NCBI GenBank assembly: GCA_019429205.1
Contig: JAHYIT010000016.1
Location: forward strand, 1-60,001
Direction of reading: 5' to 3'
Origin: Mariniphaga sp.
GTDB taxonomy: Bacteria > Bacteroidota > Bacteroidia > Bacteroidales > Prolixibacteraceae
DNA: 60,001 bases
Shown here: positions 43,009 to 52,474 of the stretch, in pieces
Layout: the number at the start of each line of letters is the position of its first letter
Numbering within the stretch: position 1 is the first letter of the stretch
Notes under the pieces: model-generated
Seen by the model: only the letters and a program-made list of their open reading frames with translations
Told to the model about the DNA's origin: nothing
The model's database searches: none
Translations under genes and position numbers: made by a program

Positions 43009-43932
43009 TTAATTATCCAGGGTTCGGGTTAAGTTATACAGGTGCCGTTCCTGGCTTTCAATAAATCCCTGAAATAAAGTCCGCTGACCCTCAACTTCAA
43101 TGAACCCGCGTTGAATTAACTCAAGGTAAGCGTAAGTCCAGTTGATTTCCTCCATCTCGTTTTCCATTTTCACTTTTATATCTTCTTTAACAGCTAAAGT
43201 TGCTGTTTGCTGCAAAACACTTCCCTTTTTCCCCTCAATTTTTTCTTTTAACGGAACCCCGGAATTTTTTAGTGCATGGCAGGTTGATTCCAAATCGGGC
43301 AAGTCATCAACTCCCTGTTTGTTTATACTTACAGCACAATGACTGGGAGAATTGCCGTGCAGCAGTACCCATGCGGCATAATGAGAAATATCGTTGATTT
43401 TCAACACCGTTTCTCTCGCAGGAGGATTCCATGGCCTGCGAAAATAGTTTACCAGCTCACCAACCAGTATTTCAGCTGCTTCAGTATTTAATATTCCATC
43501 AGCTTTCAGCTTACTTAAAAGTTCAATACCGGTATCAGACAGCAGGTAAGGTGTATCTGAAAGTACATCGGGAAGCAGGTTCTGTGCCCAGCCGGGTAAA
43601 TTGGAAACTTCGAGCTGACTCACATAAAACCTGGGCAATTCTTCAGATTCAGCTTCAAAATGAACCGCTTTCAGGTTCTTTTTTGGAAGCACATATTTTC
43701 CAGCCTGACGGTATCCCAAACATTCGATAATATGCCTGACCGCCAAAATACCTTCCGGTTGTTCACCTGTGTGCCAATTAAGCGTTCGAAAACCCAAATG
43801 ATCCAAAACAACCTGACCGCCTTTGCGGTTAACCAACCCTGAATAAGCCGTTGCATAGGGAACCCGTAAAAAAAAATTATCCCACAATTTATCGACAAGG
43901 CTTTTTCCTATTTCACTTGCATTGCGTTTCAT
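43009..43932 (-). CDS. DUF1338-domain protein, 2-oxoadipate dioxygenase/decarboxylase-like
   Basis: A 307-residue protein of the DUF1338 family. The metal and substrate motif H-x3-R appears as DHLGFRT (H45, R49). A second histidine segment spans 184-198 (HYAAWVLLHGNSPSH). Characterised relatives such as HglS convert 2-oxoadipate to 2-hydroxyglutarate with loss of CO2 in D-lysine breakdown, using Fe(II). Whether this homologue does the same is not proven. Convergent with ppk2, three bases apart. Confidence 0.8.
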   Translation of the reverse strand: MKRNASEIGKSLVDKLWDNFFLRVPYATAYSGLVNRKGGQVVLDHLGFRTLNWHTGEQPEGILAVRHIIECLGYRQAGKYVLPKKNLKAVHFEAESEELPRFYVSQLEVSNLPGWAQNLLPDVLSDTPYLLSDTGIELLSKLKADGILNTEAAEILVGELVNYFRRPWNPPARETVLKINDISHYAAWVLLHGNSPSHCAVSINKQGVDDLPDLESTCHALKNSGVPLKEKIEGKKGSVLQQTATLAVKEDIKVKMENEMEEINWTYAYLELIQRGFIEVEGQRTLFQGFIESQERHLYNLTRTLDN

Positions 43933-44097
43933 TGCATTACATTTTTGATCATGATTTTTATTTAAGATAAAAGCTCAGGATTTTATAAACCAACCTATTT
44001 CCGGCTAATATCATAATCTGTTAAACATGATTTTAACCATTAGGGTTACATTAAATATGTGTTTAAGAATATTGTTTATATGGAAAAATAAACAGGT

Positions 44098-45021
44098 TTA
44101 AAACCTCTCAGGAGTTCGTTTTTTGACTTTTTTCATAAACTTAAGCACCTCAGATTTCTTAAAAAAGGAAGTTGCCCCAACTTTTGTAGCGTTCAGAGCC
44201 CCGGCTGCGTTTCCAAAATTTAATGCTTCCTGCAGAGAATTTCCCTGGAGATGGTAGTGAAGAAATCCGGCAGAAAAAGCTATTCCCGACCCAATATTAT
44301 CCTTCATTTCTATAATATAGCCTGAATCAAAAAAAGCTCCTTTTTCTTTGTGAAATGCAAAAACACCATTATAACCTCGAGTAATCAAAACAAGATCGAC
44401 ATTATATTTTTTTACCAACTGTTCTCCAAACTCTTCAAGATTTCCCTTTTTCAAGTTGAGTTTTTCACTTAAAAAACCGATTTCTTTTTCTTTAATGCGC
44501 ACAATATGTGAAGATTGCAAAAGGCTTTCGATGACCACCACATTAAAAAAATGATGAAACAATTTTAAGTCGAAAAATTTAATTGATGAGGGAGATTCTT
44601 TTATTAGCTCGCGAATGGTGTTTTTTGAAATGCCAAACCGCTGGGGCAATAAACCAAAGAACAGGCAGTCGGCATCGCGAACCAGTTTTAATGCTTCGGT
44701 AGAAAATTCAATATGGTCGAATGCCACATCGGGAGTAACATTGAAAACCGGTTCGTACTTTTCGTCAAAGGAAATATTTACCGTTCCGGTAGGAAACTCA
44801 GAATCGATTTGCACATCGGCCACTGAAATCCCCAACTCTTCGAGCCGTTTTAGCGCCAGGTTGCCCAGTTCATCATCTCCGACACGTGAAAGCAAGTGAC
44901 CTTCCTCACCGAAAGAATTGCACCGAAACGCAAAATTGGAAGGGGTGCCACCCAAAACTTTTCCATCGGGTAAAATATCCCAAACCACCTCTCCAAATGC
45001 TACAATTTTTTTTCTCATCAA
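44098..45021 (-). CDS. PfkB-family sugar kinase-like protein with altered active site
   Basis: A 307-residue ribokinase-like protein. The N-terminal GEVVWDILPDGKVLGGTPSNFAF is typical of fructokinases. The C-terminal signature that should read D-T-x-G-A-G-D-x-F reads D241-N-I-G-S-G-I247-A-F: the catalytic aspartate is isoleucine. The mid motif (normally FDxNxR) reads FFDLKLF, without the arginine. Kinase activity is therefore doubtful; it may bind sugar without catalysis. The gene has one of the clearest promoters in the window, so it is not obviously decaying. Confidence 0.85.
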   Translation of the reverse strand: MMRKKIVAFGEVVWDILPDGKVLGGTPSNFAFRCNSFGEEGHLLSRVGDDELGNLALKRLEELGISVADVQIDSEFPTGTVNISFDEKYEPVFNVTPDVAFDHIEFSTEALKLVRDADCLFFGLLPQRFGISKNTIRELIKESPSSIKFFDLKLFHHFFNVVVIESLLQSSHIVRIKEKEIGFLSEKLNLKKGNLEEFGEQLVKKYNVDLVLITRGYNGVFAFHKEKGAFFDSGYIIEMKDNIGSGIAFSAGFLHYHLQGNSLQEALNFGNAAGALNATKVGATSFFKKSEVLKFMKKVKKRTPERF

Positions 45022-45038
45022 TTTTTATTTGCCGGTGG

Positions 45039-45070
45039 CAAAAATAGGTATAAATAGATAAGGATTCAAA
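45039..45070 (-). promoter_or_regulatory. Strong Bacteroidota-type promoter of the PfkB-like gene
   Basis: On the minus strand TTTG (45067-45070) is followed after 20 bases by TATTTTTG (45039-45046). Both boxes match the consensus exactly with correct spacing. It gives a short leader of about 10-20 bases before the gene. Confidence 0.6.
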
Positions 45071-45145
45071 TTTACAAACACAGGCACACGAGAAACCACA
45101 GCTAAATTGCAGCGAAAGAATCAGACATTCAAGAGTTTCGCCTGA

Positions 45146-46486
45146 TTAGCTTTTTATCTTTTTTTTAATAAAATCAGCTAAAACATCGGTAAGGTTTGGA
45201 TGACCTGTTTCTTCCAAATCGTAAAATACCCGTGTAAAGGGTTTGTCAATTTTAACTATTCTGTTTAAATCGATAGGCGTTCCTATAATAACTGAATCGC
45301 ATTTAGTATTCTTAATGGTTTCCTCCAAATCTTTTACCTGGCCAGTACCGTATCCCATTGCCGGAAGTAACTTTCCAATATTGGGGTAAAGTTCGAAAGT
45401 ACGGGTAAGTTTTCCGGTTGTAAAAGGTCTTGGATCCACTATTTCGGCAGCGCCGTATTTTTGAGCTGCAACCACTGCAGCGCCAATTTTCATTTCGCCA
45501 TGAGTTAATGTTGGGCCGTCTTCCACGCACAAAACCTTTTTGCCTTTAATGACATCAACATTTTCTGCCCGAACCGGACTTTCGGCGTCAATAACAACTG
45601 CACCCGGATTTACCGAGGCAATATTTCCCCTGAGTTGTTTCACCTTTTCCGGATCGGCTGTATCCATTTTATTTATAATGATTACATCGCTCGTACGGAG
45701 AACCACCTGGCTGGGATAATAGGTAAGTTCGGCACCTGCGCGGTGCGGGTCAGTCACTGCAATGGACAAATCGGCTTCGTAAAATGAAAAATCATTGTTT
45801 CCGCCGTCCCATAAAATAATATCGCACCCATCGGGATCATTTTCGGCAGCTTTTAAAATAGCTTCGTAATCCACTCCAGCATAAATCACATTTCCGCGTG
45901 CAATGTGCGGTTCATATTCTTCCATTTCTTCAATTGTGCACTTGTGCCTGCTCAAATCTTCAATAGTAGCAAACCGCTGTACTTTTTGCTTGACCAGATC
46001 GCCATAAGGCATGGGGTGCCGGATGGCCACAACCCGCAGTCCCTGCTCCATTAAAATCTGAATTATTTTCCGGCTGGTTTGGCTTTTGCCTGAGCCGGTT
46101 CGCGTAGCACAAACTGAAATTAGCGGTTTGGAAGATTGAAGCATCGTTTGTTTCGGCCCCAGCAGCATAAACGATGCACCGGCTGCATTCACGCGCGCTG
46201 AAACGGTCATTACATGGTGGTGAGGAATATCGCTGTATGCAAACACGCAGATATCAACTTTCATTTTTTTAATCAGCTCTTCCAGCTTTTCCTCTGCATA
46301 AACCGGAATTCCGTCAGGGTAAAATGCTCCTGCCAATTCAGCCGGGTAGCGGCGGTCGTCAATATCGGGTATTTGAGTAGCGGTAAACGCCACAACTTCA
46401 TAATCGTTATTGTTTCTGAAAAAAGTATTGAAATTGTGAAAATCGCGCCCGGCGGCGCCAATGATAATAACTTTTTGTTTTGCCAT
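45146..46486 (-). CDS. Cyclic 2,3-diphosphoglycerate synthetase-like GTPase/ATPase
   Basis: A 446-residue cytoplasmic protein similar to the archaeal cyclic 2,3-diphosphoglycerate synthetase family. The N-terminal domain resembles a nucleotide-binding fold (IIGAAGRDFHNF). A P-loop lies at RTGSGKS (129-135), and LWDGGNND, a TDPHRAG segment and IINKMD (NKxD-like) follow. In methanogens the product is a thermoprotectant; in bacteria a homologue with this name is seen but its product is not established. Next to the degenerate PfkB gene on the same strand, but 124 bases apart with its own promoter for that gene. Confidence 0.85.
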   Translation of the reverse strand: MAKQKVIIIGAAGRDFHNFNTFFRNNNDYEVVAFTATQIPDIDDRRYPAELAGAFYPDGIPVYAEEKLEELIKKMKVDICVFAYSDIPHHHVMTVSARVNAAGASFMLLGPKQTMLQSSKPLISVCATRTGSGKSQTSRKIIQILMEQGLRVVAIRHPMPYGDLVKQKVQRFATIEDLSRHKCTIEEMEEYEPHIARGNVIYAGVDYEAILKAAENDPDGCDIILWDGGNNDFSFYEADLSIAVTDPHRAGAELTYYPSQVVLRTSDVIIINKMDTADPEKVKQLRGNIASVNPGAVVIDAESPVRAENVDVIKGKKVLCVEDGPTLTHGEMKIGAAVVAAQKYGAAEIVDPRPFTTGKLTRTFELYPNIGKLLPAMGYGTGQVKDLEETIKNTKCDSVIIGTPIDLNRIVKIDKPFTRVFYDLEETGHPNLTDVLADFIKKKIKS

Positions 46487-46617
46487 AGGTCTGGTTTTAA
46501 ATTTCGCGAAAAATTAGCGGTTTGTCTGTTAAAAAAACAGGACAAATCTCAGCATCATTAAATTTTCCTGATCAAAACAATTATTCTTAATTTGACGTTC
46601 TTTTCAAAAACAAACGG

Positions 46618-47220
46618 GTGAATTATCTGGCACATTTATATTTATCGGGCGATAATGAGAAACTGATTACCGGCAATTTTATAGGAGATTACGTTAAGGG
46701 AAAGAATTTCCTTAAATATCCGGGGAAAATCAGGGAAGGAATTATTTTACACCGTAGAATAGATTCTTTTACTGATGAACATGAATTATTCAGGGAAGTA
46801 AAAAAACTTTTCAGGGAAGAATTCAGGCTCTACTCCGGGGTTGTTACCGACTTAATTTTCGACCATTTCCTGGCTTCCGGATGGGAAAACTATCATCCTT
46901 TAACTTTGCGCCGGTTTGCCCGGAAAACACATGCCATATTGCTTAAAAATGTTTTTTATCTGCCATCGCGTGTACAGGGTTTTCTTCCGGTATTAATAAA
47001 AAACCGCCGGCTGGAATCTTATGCAAAAAAGGAAGGGATAAAACAATCGCTGGAAATTATGGGCCGCTACACCTCACTTCCGCCAAAAGCCAGCCAGGCC
47101 ATTGAAATTATGGATGCCAACTACCAGTTCATTGAAACACATTTTACAGCATTTATGCATGAGTTAATCGGATTTGCCGAATCGGAATCCGGAATTCACT
47201 TAAAAAAACCCGGATTATGA
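46618..47220 (+). CDS. ACP phosphodiesterase family protein
   Basis: A 200-residue protein of the AcpH (DUF479) family that removes the phosphopantetheine from holo-acyl carrier protein. It starts with GTG at 46618, giving MNYLAHLYLSGDNEKLITGNFIGDYVKG; no ATG exists before this segment, which the family begins with. The HRRIDSFTDEH motif and the GVVTDLIFDHFLA segment carry the conserved histidines and aspartates. Cytoplasmic. Confidence 0.9.
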   Translation: MNYLAHLYLSGDNEKLITGNFIGDYVKGKNFLKYPGKIREGIILHRRIDSFTDEHELFREVKKLFREEFRLYSGVVTDLIFDHFLASGWENYHPLTLRRFARKTHAILLKNVFYLPSRVQGFLPVLIKNRRLESYAKKEGIKQSLEIMGRYTSLPPKASQAIEIMDANYQFIETHFTAFMHELIGFAESESGIHLKKPGL

Positions 47221-47241
47221 CCAGATATAACCAGTTTTGAT

Positions 47242-48540
47242 TTAGGCCAGCATTTGATAATATGACTCTTCAAAAAAGAAATTCGATACTCCAAAAGCAG
47301 GTTCAAGGTCATCAATCCAAATGGCATTTGGATCGTATTTTGCAAAGAAAGGTTTTCCCACCCAGCCTGGGTCTCTGCCTTGCAAAAAGTTAAGTACAAA
47401 TACCTTTTCTCCTTTTATTTCTGAAACGCCAACTACCTGAATTTTTCCGGGGTTGCATGACATGCTGGGCCCTTTTACCGTGCGGCAAATTCCGCTCACC
47501 TGGTTGTATGCATTCCTGAAAATTTGCCAGGTTTGATTTAGCGAAACGGCAAAATAGTCTTGCGCACCGGTATCGCGCGCAATAAACATGTAATAAGGAA
47601 TGATTCCCAATCTCACCTGTAATTTCCAGTTTTCGGCCCAAATATCTGCATGGGCATTAATGTGTTTTAAAACGGGCGATTGCGAACGGATTTGCACTCC
47701 TGCATCAATCAGTCTTTTAACAGCCCTTTTCACCGCATCGGTTTTTAATTCTGAAGGGTGGTTAAAATGGGCCATCAAGGCAATGTTTATCCCCTTTCTT
47801 TTCATTTTTTTGAACAGGCGGAGGAGGTCACTGGCATCGTTATCGGTAGTAAAACGGTATGGCCAGTAAGCCAGCGATTTAGTTCCAATCCGAATATTTT
47901 TAAGATTCGGAATATCAGCTTCGAGCAGTGCATTAAAATAAGTTTCAAAAAACCGGGTTTTCATTACGGCAGGATCTCCGCCGGTAAAAATCACATCGGT
48001 AATATGCGGATTGGCCTTTACATATTGCACCAGTTTGTCGGCTTCTTTCATCGCAAATTTGAACTCATTCAACGCAAACTGGGGCCACCTGAAACAAAAT
48101 GTGCAGTAAGCATGGCAGGTTTGTCCCTGGGTTGGAAAAAAGAGCATGGTTTCACGGTATTTATGTTGAATGCCGTTGAGTTTTTTCCCTTCGAAAACCG
48201 GAACATTGCTTTCCTGCCCGGCAGGATTTGGATTGAGCTTCAGCCTGACTTTTCGCACTACATCCTGAATTTCCTTTTTCGGCGCACCCCTTTTTAAAAC
48301 AGTGGCCACTGATTTAAAACTGGCTTCATCGAGCATTTCTTTCTGTGGGAAATTGAGAATAAAAAACGGATTCTTTTCAAAGTTATTCCAGTCAATAAGT
48401 TCATCTACCACATAATTGTTGGTCTTAAATGGCAAAACCGTTCCTACTACCTCAATGTTAAATTTCTGTTCTTCAGTTAAATATTCCATTTGTGGGATAT
48501 CTCTGAAGTTATGCAATGCATAAGATTTATATTCTGTCAT
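47242..48540 (-). CDS. KamA-like radical SAM protein
   Basis: A 432-residue radical SAM protein of the lysine 2,3-aminomutase family. The cluster motif is C142-C146-C149 in CHAYCTFC; FTGGDP follows. A CNPGKIQV segment at the C-terminal side may hold the lysine that binds PLP, in the place of the PGGGGK segment in KamA. The usual arginine-rich stretch right after the cluster motif (CRHCTRRR in KamA) reads FRWPQF here. So this branch may act on a different amino acid or lack PLP activity. It stands alone on its strand, with no glutamate mutase or lysine genes next to it. Confidence 0.85.
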   Translation of the reverse strand: MTEYKSYALHNFRDIPQMEYLTEEQKFNIEVVGTVLPFKTNNYVVDELIDWNNFEKNPFFILNFPQKEMLDEASFKSVATVLKRGAPKKEIQDVVRKVRLKLNPNPAGQESNVPVFEGKKLNGIQHKYRETMLFFPTQGQTCHAYCTFCFRWPQFALNEFKFAMKEADKLVQYVKANPHITDVIFTGGDPAVMKTRFFETYFNALLEADIPNLKNIRIGTKSLAYWPYRFTTDNDASDLLRLFKKMKRKGINIALMAHFNHPSELKTDAVKRAVKRLIDAGVQIRSQSPVLKHINAHADIWAENWKLQVRLGIIPYYMFIARDTGAQDYFAVSLNQTWQIFRNAYNQVSGICRTVKGPSMSCNPGKIQVVGVSEIKGEKVFVLNFLQGRDPGWVGKPFFAKYDPNAIWIDDLEPAFGVSNFFFEESYYQMLA

Positions 48541-48717
48541 AAGCCAATAATTTTATAAAGAACTGCATGCTCATTCTTTTTTTGAAAATGACCCCTCCGG
48601 GACACCGTAGTTTACAAAAAAATGATGATTTTTTTTAAAGTTGCGCTAAAATACAAAATTCGGAGTTTTCCCCGAAATTAAAAGACATGACCTTTGTCAG
48701 GTTTTTGGAGGTCGCTT

Positions 48718-50145
48718 TCAATTTGAAAGATAATCGAGCCTGCTGGCATCCAGCCTCAGGAATATAAAAAGCAGAATGGTAAATGCCCACAGAGAGGAAC
48801 CCCCGTAACTAAAAAAGGGAAGCGGAATTCCGATAACAGGCATCAACCCAATGGTCATTCCAATATTTACCATAAAATGAAAAAAGAGGATGACAGCCAC
48901 TGAATATCCGTAAATGCGCGAAAACCCTGATCGTTGCCGTTCGGCTAATAATACAAGCCTTATCAGCAACAGCATGAAAAGTAAAATGACTACCGAAGTT
49001 CCGACAAATCCCCATTCTTCGCCTACGGTACAAAAAATAAAATCGGTACTTTGCTCGGGAACAAAATTAAATTTGGTTTGCGTTCCGTTTAAAAAACCCT
49101 TTCCCCAAAAACCGCCTGAACCAATGGCAATTTTACTTTGGTTAACATTGTAACCAGCTCCCATCGGATCAGATTCAATGCCTAAAAGTTCGTTTATCCG
49201 GGCCTGCTGGTAAGGTTCCAGCACATTATCAAAAGTATAATCAACACTAAAAGAAAATAAAACTGAGCCAACAAACACAAAGGAAACTATGATATAACTT
49301 TTCAAACGGTTGCGGATGCTGTAAATGATTAAACCCAAACCAGCCAAAAAAATCATTCCAGCCAGCAACTGTGCAATTTCGAAACCGGAACGGGTAATAT
49401 AATTCAGTGCAGCCAGCAAACCAAAGGCTGTTGTAAAAAACAGAAGTACCCTGTAATAATGTTTCATTCCGGCATTTACGATAAGAAAAACCACCAAAGC
49501 CAAACCTGCCAACAGTGCAAACAAAACCAATTCGGACAAGACCAGTGAAAATATAAAAAGCAGTCCGACAAGTGTGGCAAAAAACAGCACCACTCCCGAC
49601 AGGCCTTCCCTGAACAATACCAAAACAAGAGCAAAATAAACCAGTGCCGAACCGGTATCGTTTTGCAGAAAAATAAGTGCTGCAGGTAAAAAAATGATAG
49701 CCCCCATTACAACCAACGATTTGAAGCGCTGAAGTTTAAAATTAAAGGAACTCATGTATTTGGCGAGTGCCAGCGCCGTGGCAAACTTTCCAAATTCAGC
49801 CGGCTGAATGGCAAATCCGCCAAACATGAACCACGATTTTGAATTATTCACCTCAGTTCCTGCAAAAAGCACTAAAATCAGCAACAGAATTACGGTACCA
49901 TAAATTATGTAGGAAAAGAAGACATAAAAATTTGTTTCCAACAATAAAATTATAAATGCAATGAGCAATGCTGCGCCAATCCAGATTAACTGTTTGCCAT
50001 AACGTTGAGAAATATCAAAAATGCTGTGATGCCCGGCATCGTAAACTGCAGCATAAATGTTGACCCAGCCCAGCAGAACCAGCACCAGGAAAACTGCCAC
50101 GGTTAACCAGTCGATATTTGCCCACAAATTATTCCGTTTTGGCAT
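48718..50145 (-). CDS. rodA: RodA, SEDS-family peptidoglycan glycosyltransferase
   Basis: A 475-residue polytopic inner-membrane protein, longer than the usual 370-420. The SEDS signature is complete: AEFGKFATALALAKY, and in the last third WGKGFLNGTQTKFNFVPEQSTDFIF and GEEWGFVGT. The extra length lies between these, as helices at about 235-300. It polymerises lipid II and works with PBP2, encoded just upstream (one base gap). Last gene of the shape operon. Confidence 0.95.
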   Translation of the reverse strand: MPKRNNLWANIDWLTVAVFLVLVLLGWVNIYAAVYDAGHHSIFDISQRYGKQLIWIGAALLIAFIILLLETNFYVFFSYIIYGTVILLLILVLFAGTEVNNSKSWFMFGGFAIQPAEFGKFATALALAKYMSSFNFKLQRFKSLVVMGAIIFLPAALIFLQNDTGSALVYFALVLVLFREGLSGVVLFFATLVGLLFIFSLVLSELVLFALLAGLALVVFLIVNAGMKHYYRVLLFFTTAFGLLAALNYITRSGFEIAQLLAGMIFLAGLGLIIYSIRNRLKSYIIVSFVFVGSVLFSFSVDYTFDNVLEPYQQARINELLGIESDPMGAGYNVNQSKIAIGSGGFWGKGFLNGTQTKFNFVPEQSTDFIFCTVGEEWGFVGTSVVILLFMLLLIRLVLLAERQRSGFSRIYGYSVAVILFFHFMVNIGMTIGLMPVIGIPLPFFSYGGSSLWAFTILLFIFLRLDASRLDYLSN

Positions 50146-50146
50146 T

Positions 50147-51964
50147 TTAATTGGATTGATTTCTGTTTATTAAATCCATTTCAAGCATCCGGGTTTCCAC
50201 CCACTTCCGGCTTTCAGCAATGTCTCGTTTCAAATATTTTTCAACCAGCAAACTGGCAATGGGCGCAGCAAATGTTGACCCAAAGCCGCTGTTTTCAACA
50301 TAAACTGAAATGGCTATTTGCGGATTTTCCCGTGGTGCAAAGGCCATAAAAGCAGCGTGGTCTTTACCATGCGGATTTTGCACTGTTCCGGTTTTTCCAC
50401 ACATGATTAAACCGGGAATTCTCATAAAAACCGAAGCATTGGTATTTTCAACTACCATTTGCATTCCGTCGATTATAGGTTCAAAATGTTCCGGAGAAAT
50501 TTTTGTTTCTACCCTGTTTCTGAATTCCGGTTTTATTTCCTGGTCTTCAATATTTTTTACGGTGTGGGGAATAAAATAGTGCCCCCGGTTGGCCATAATA
50601 GCTGCATAGTTGGCCATTTGCAAAGGCGTTATTCCCAGTTCGCCCTGCCCAATGGCCAGCGAACGCACTGTAAGAGCGCTCCACCTGCCTGCTCCAAAAT
50701 AGCGGTTATAATATTCTTCTGAAGGAACATTCCCCTTGTTCTCATTCACCAAATCGGTACCCAGTTTTTTCCCAAAACCAAAACTGTCCACATATTCCTT
50801 CCACAGGTTAAATCCTTCGGATGATCTGCTTCTGCTGTTGATTATGGAACGAAATGTATTCCACATAAACGGATTGCATGATTCGCGAATGGCATCGACC
50901 ACACCAAGCGGCGAAACGTGGGAGTGGGTACACCGGATTGGTAAAGAGCCAGTTCCCGCACACGAAAAACGGGTATTCAAATTAATACTTCCTTCCTCTA
51001 AAGCAATTAACGCATTCATCATTTTAAAAGTGGAACCGGGAGGATACTCAGCCAGAAGTGCCCTGTTAAAAAGCGGTTTCAGCGAATCAGTAAGCAATGT
51101 GGCATAATTTGAACCCCGCACCCTTCCTACCAACATTCCGGGATGATAAGCCGGTGCACTTACCAGGGCCAGAATTTCGCCGGTTGAGGGCTCAATAGCC
51201 ACAATACTTCCAATCTTGTTTTCCATCAGTTCTTCAGCATACAATTGCAGCTCAATATCCAAAGAAGTTACCAGATTATTCCCAACCTGTGCCGGTGTAT
51301 CTTCAGCGCCATCAAGAAAACTTCCCTGTATGCGGTTATGCACATCAACCAGGTATTTTTTAATTCCTTTATCTCCCCGTACCCATTCTTCGTAAGTTTT
51401 TTCAATGCCACTCACTCCAATATAATCGCCCTGTTTATAATATGCATCCCTTTCTAAATCGGCCTGGTTTACCTCGCCAACATAACCCAAAACATGCGCT
51501 GCCACCGGATAATTGTATTCGCGCAACGTTCTCGATTGAGTATGAAATCCACGGAAACGGTAAATCCGTTCCTGTAAAATGGCATATGTTTCGGGCGGAA
51601 TCTGCTTAACAATAATCGAAGGTTTGTACCATGAGTATTCTTTTGCTGTTTTTATCCTTAATTCAAAATCTTCTTTGCCAATATCGAGCAGGTTACAGAG
51701 GTAAAGTGTATCGAAGGCTTTAACCTCGCGCGGTGTGACGAGCAAATCGTAAGCCGGTTTATTGTACACAAGAAGATTGCCATTCCGGTCGTAAATTAGA
51801 CCCCGGGCAGGATACTGCACAATTTCACGCAAAACATTATTTGTGGCAAAAACTTTATAGGTTGGATCTAGCACCTGCAGCCGGAACAGCCCAACCATAA
51901 AAATAATGCCTGTAAGCACAAAAATGCCAATAATTATATAACTCCGTTTTGAAAAAGTATTCAC
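50147..51964 (-). CDS. mrdA: Penicillin-binding protein 2
   Basis: A 605-residue class B penicillin-binding protein with one N-terminal membrane helix (about residues 9-28), a pedestal domain and a C-terminal transpeptidase. Catalytic motifs: STFK (SxxK), SCN (SxN, in RESCNPF), and KTG in CGKTGTVQ. It crosslinks peptidoglycan for elongation in the periplasm and forms the polymerase-crosslinker pair with RodA. It starts six bases after mreD. Confidence 0.96.
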   Translation of the reverse strand: MNTFSKRSYIIIGIFVLTGIIFMVGLFRLQVLDPTYKVFATNNVLREIVQYPARGLIYDRNGNLLVYNKPAYDLLVTPREVKAFDTLYLCNLLDIGKEDFELRIKTAKEYSWYKPSIIVKQIPPETYAILQERIYRFRGFHTQSRTLREYNYPVAAHVLGYVGEVNQADLERDAYYKQGDYIGVSGIEKTYEEWVRGDKGIKKYLVDVHNRIQGSFLDGAEDTPAQVGNNLVTSLDIELQLYAEELMENKIGSIVAIEPSTGEILALVSAPAYHPGMLVGRVRGSNYATLLTDSLKPLFNRALLAEYPPGSTFKMMNALIALEEGSINLNTRFSCAGTGSLPIRCTHSHVSPLGVVDAIRESCNPFMWNTFRSIINSRSRSSEGFNLWKEYVDSFGFGKKLGTDLVNENKGNVPSEEYYNRYFGAGRWSALTVRSLAIGQGELGITPLQMANYAAIMANRGHYFIPHTVKNIEDQEIKPEFRNRVETKISPEHFEPIIDGMQMVVENTNASVFMRIPGLIMCGKTGTVQNPHGKDHAAFMAFAPRENPQIAISVYVENSGFGSTFAAPIASLLVEKYLKRDIAESRKWVETRMLEMDLINRNQSN

Positions 51965-51970
51965 ACTGGC

Positions 51971-52474
51971 CTATTCTCTAAAAATTAAAAACTGGCTCAA
52001 AACTATAACAAAAATGGAAAAAACCGAACTTAGTAAAATCCTTAAAAAGGTGGTGAAAAAATGGGAAAATGTAAAATATTCCAGGTAGAAAAGTATAAAA
52101 TGGTGAGTAAACACCATAATGGCTGTATAGGATAAAAACCACAAAAATTTATTTTGCCGCAACCCGGGGTATTCATTCCGGTCTTCTTCGCGGTTCGAAA
52201 TAGAACTGATTACCAGAGGCCTGATGTATGCTATAAAAACTGTAGCAGCAGCATGAATACCCAAACTGTTTAAAAATATATCAACAGATAGTCCAATCAA
52301 AAAACCCAACACCATGAGTAAATACTTTGGAGTGCTAACAGGCAGCAATAAAACAAACAAAATATAAATAAACGGATTGATGTAACCACTTACCTGTACC
52401 TGATTGAGAACAAGCACCTGGATAAGTACCAGCACAACGAACATTAATCCGTATTTAATTAGCCTGCCTATCAT
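51971..52474 (-). CDS. mreD: Rod shape-determining protein MreD
   Basis: A 167-residue inner-membrane protein with about five hydrophobic helices and few charged residues, typical for MreD. Sequence is weakly conserved in this family; the identification rests on size, topology and location between mreC and mrdA. It overlaps the end of mreC by 20 bases. Confidence 0.9.
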   Translation of the reverse strand: MIGRLIKYGLMFVVLVLIQVLVLNQVQVSGYINPFIYILFVLLLPVSTPKYLLMVLGFLIGLSVDIFLNSLGIHAAATVFIAYIRPLVISSISNREEDRNEYPGLRQNKFLWFLSYTAIMVFTHHFILFYLEYFTFSHFFTTFLRILLSSVFSIFVIVLSQFLIFRE

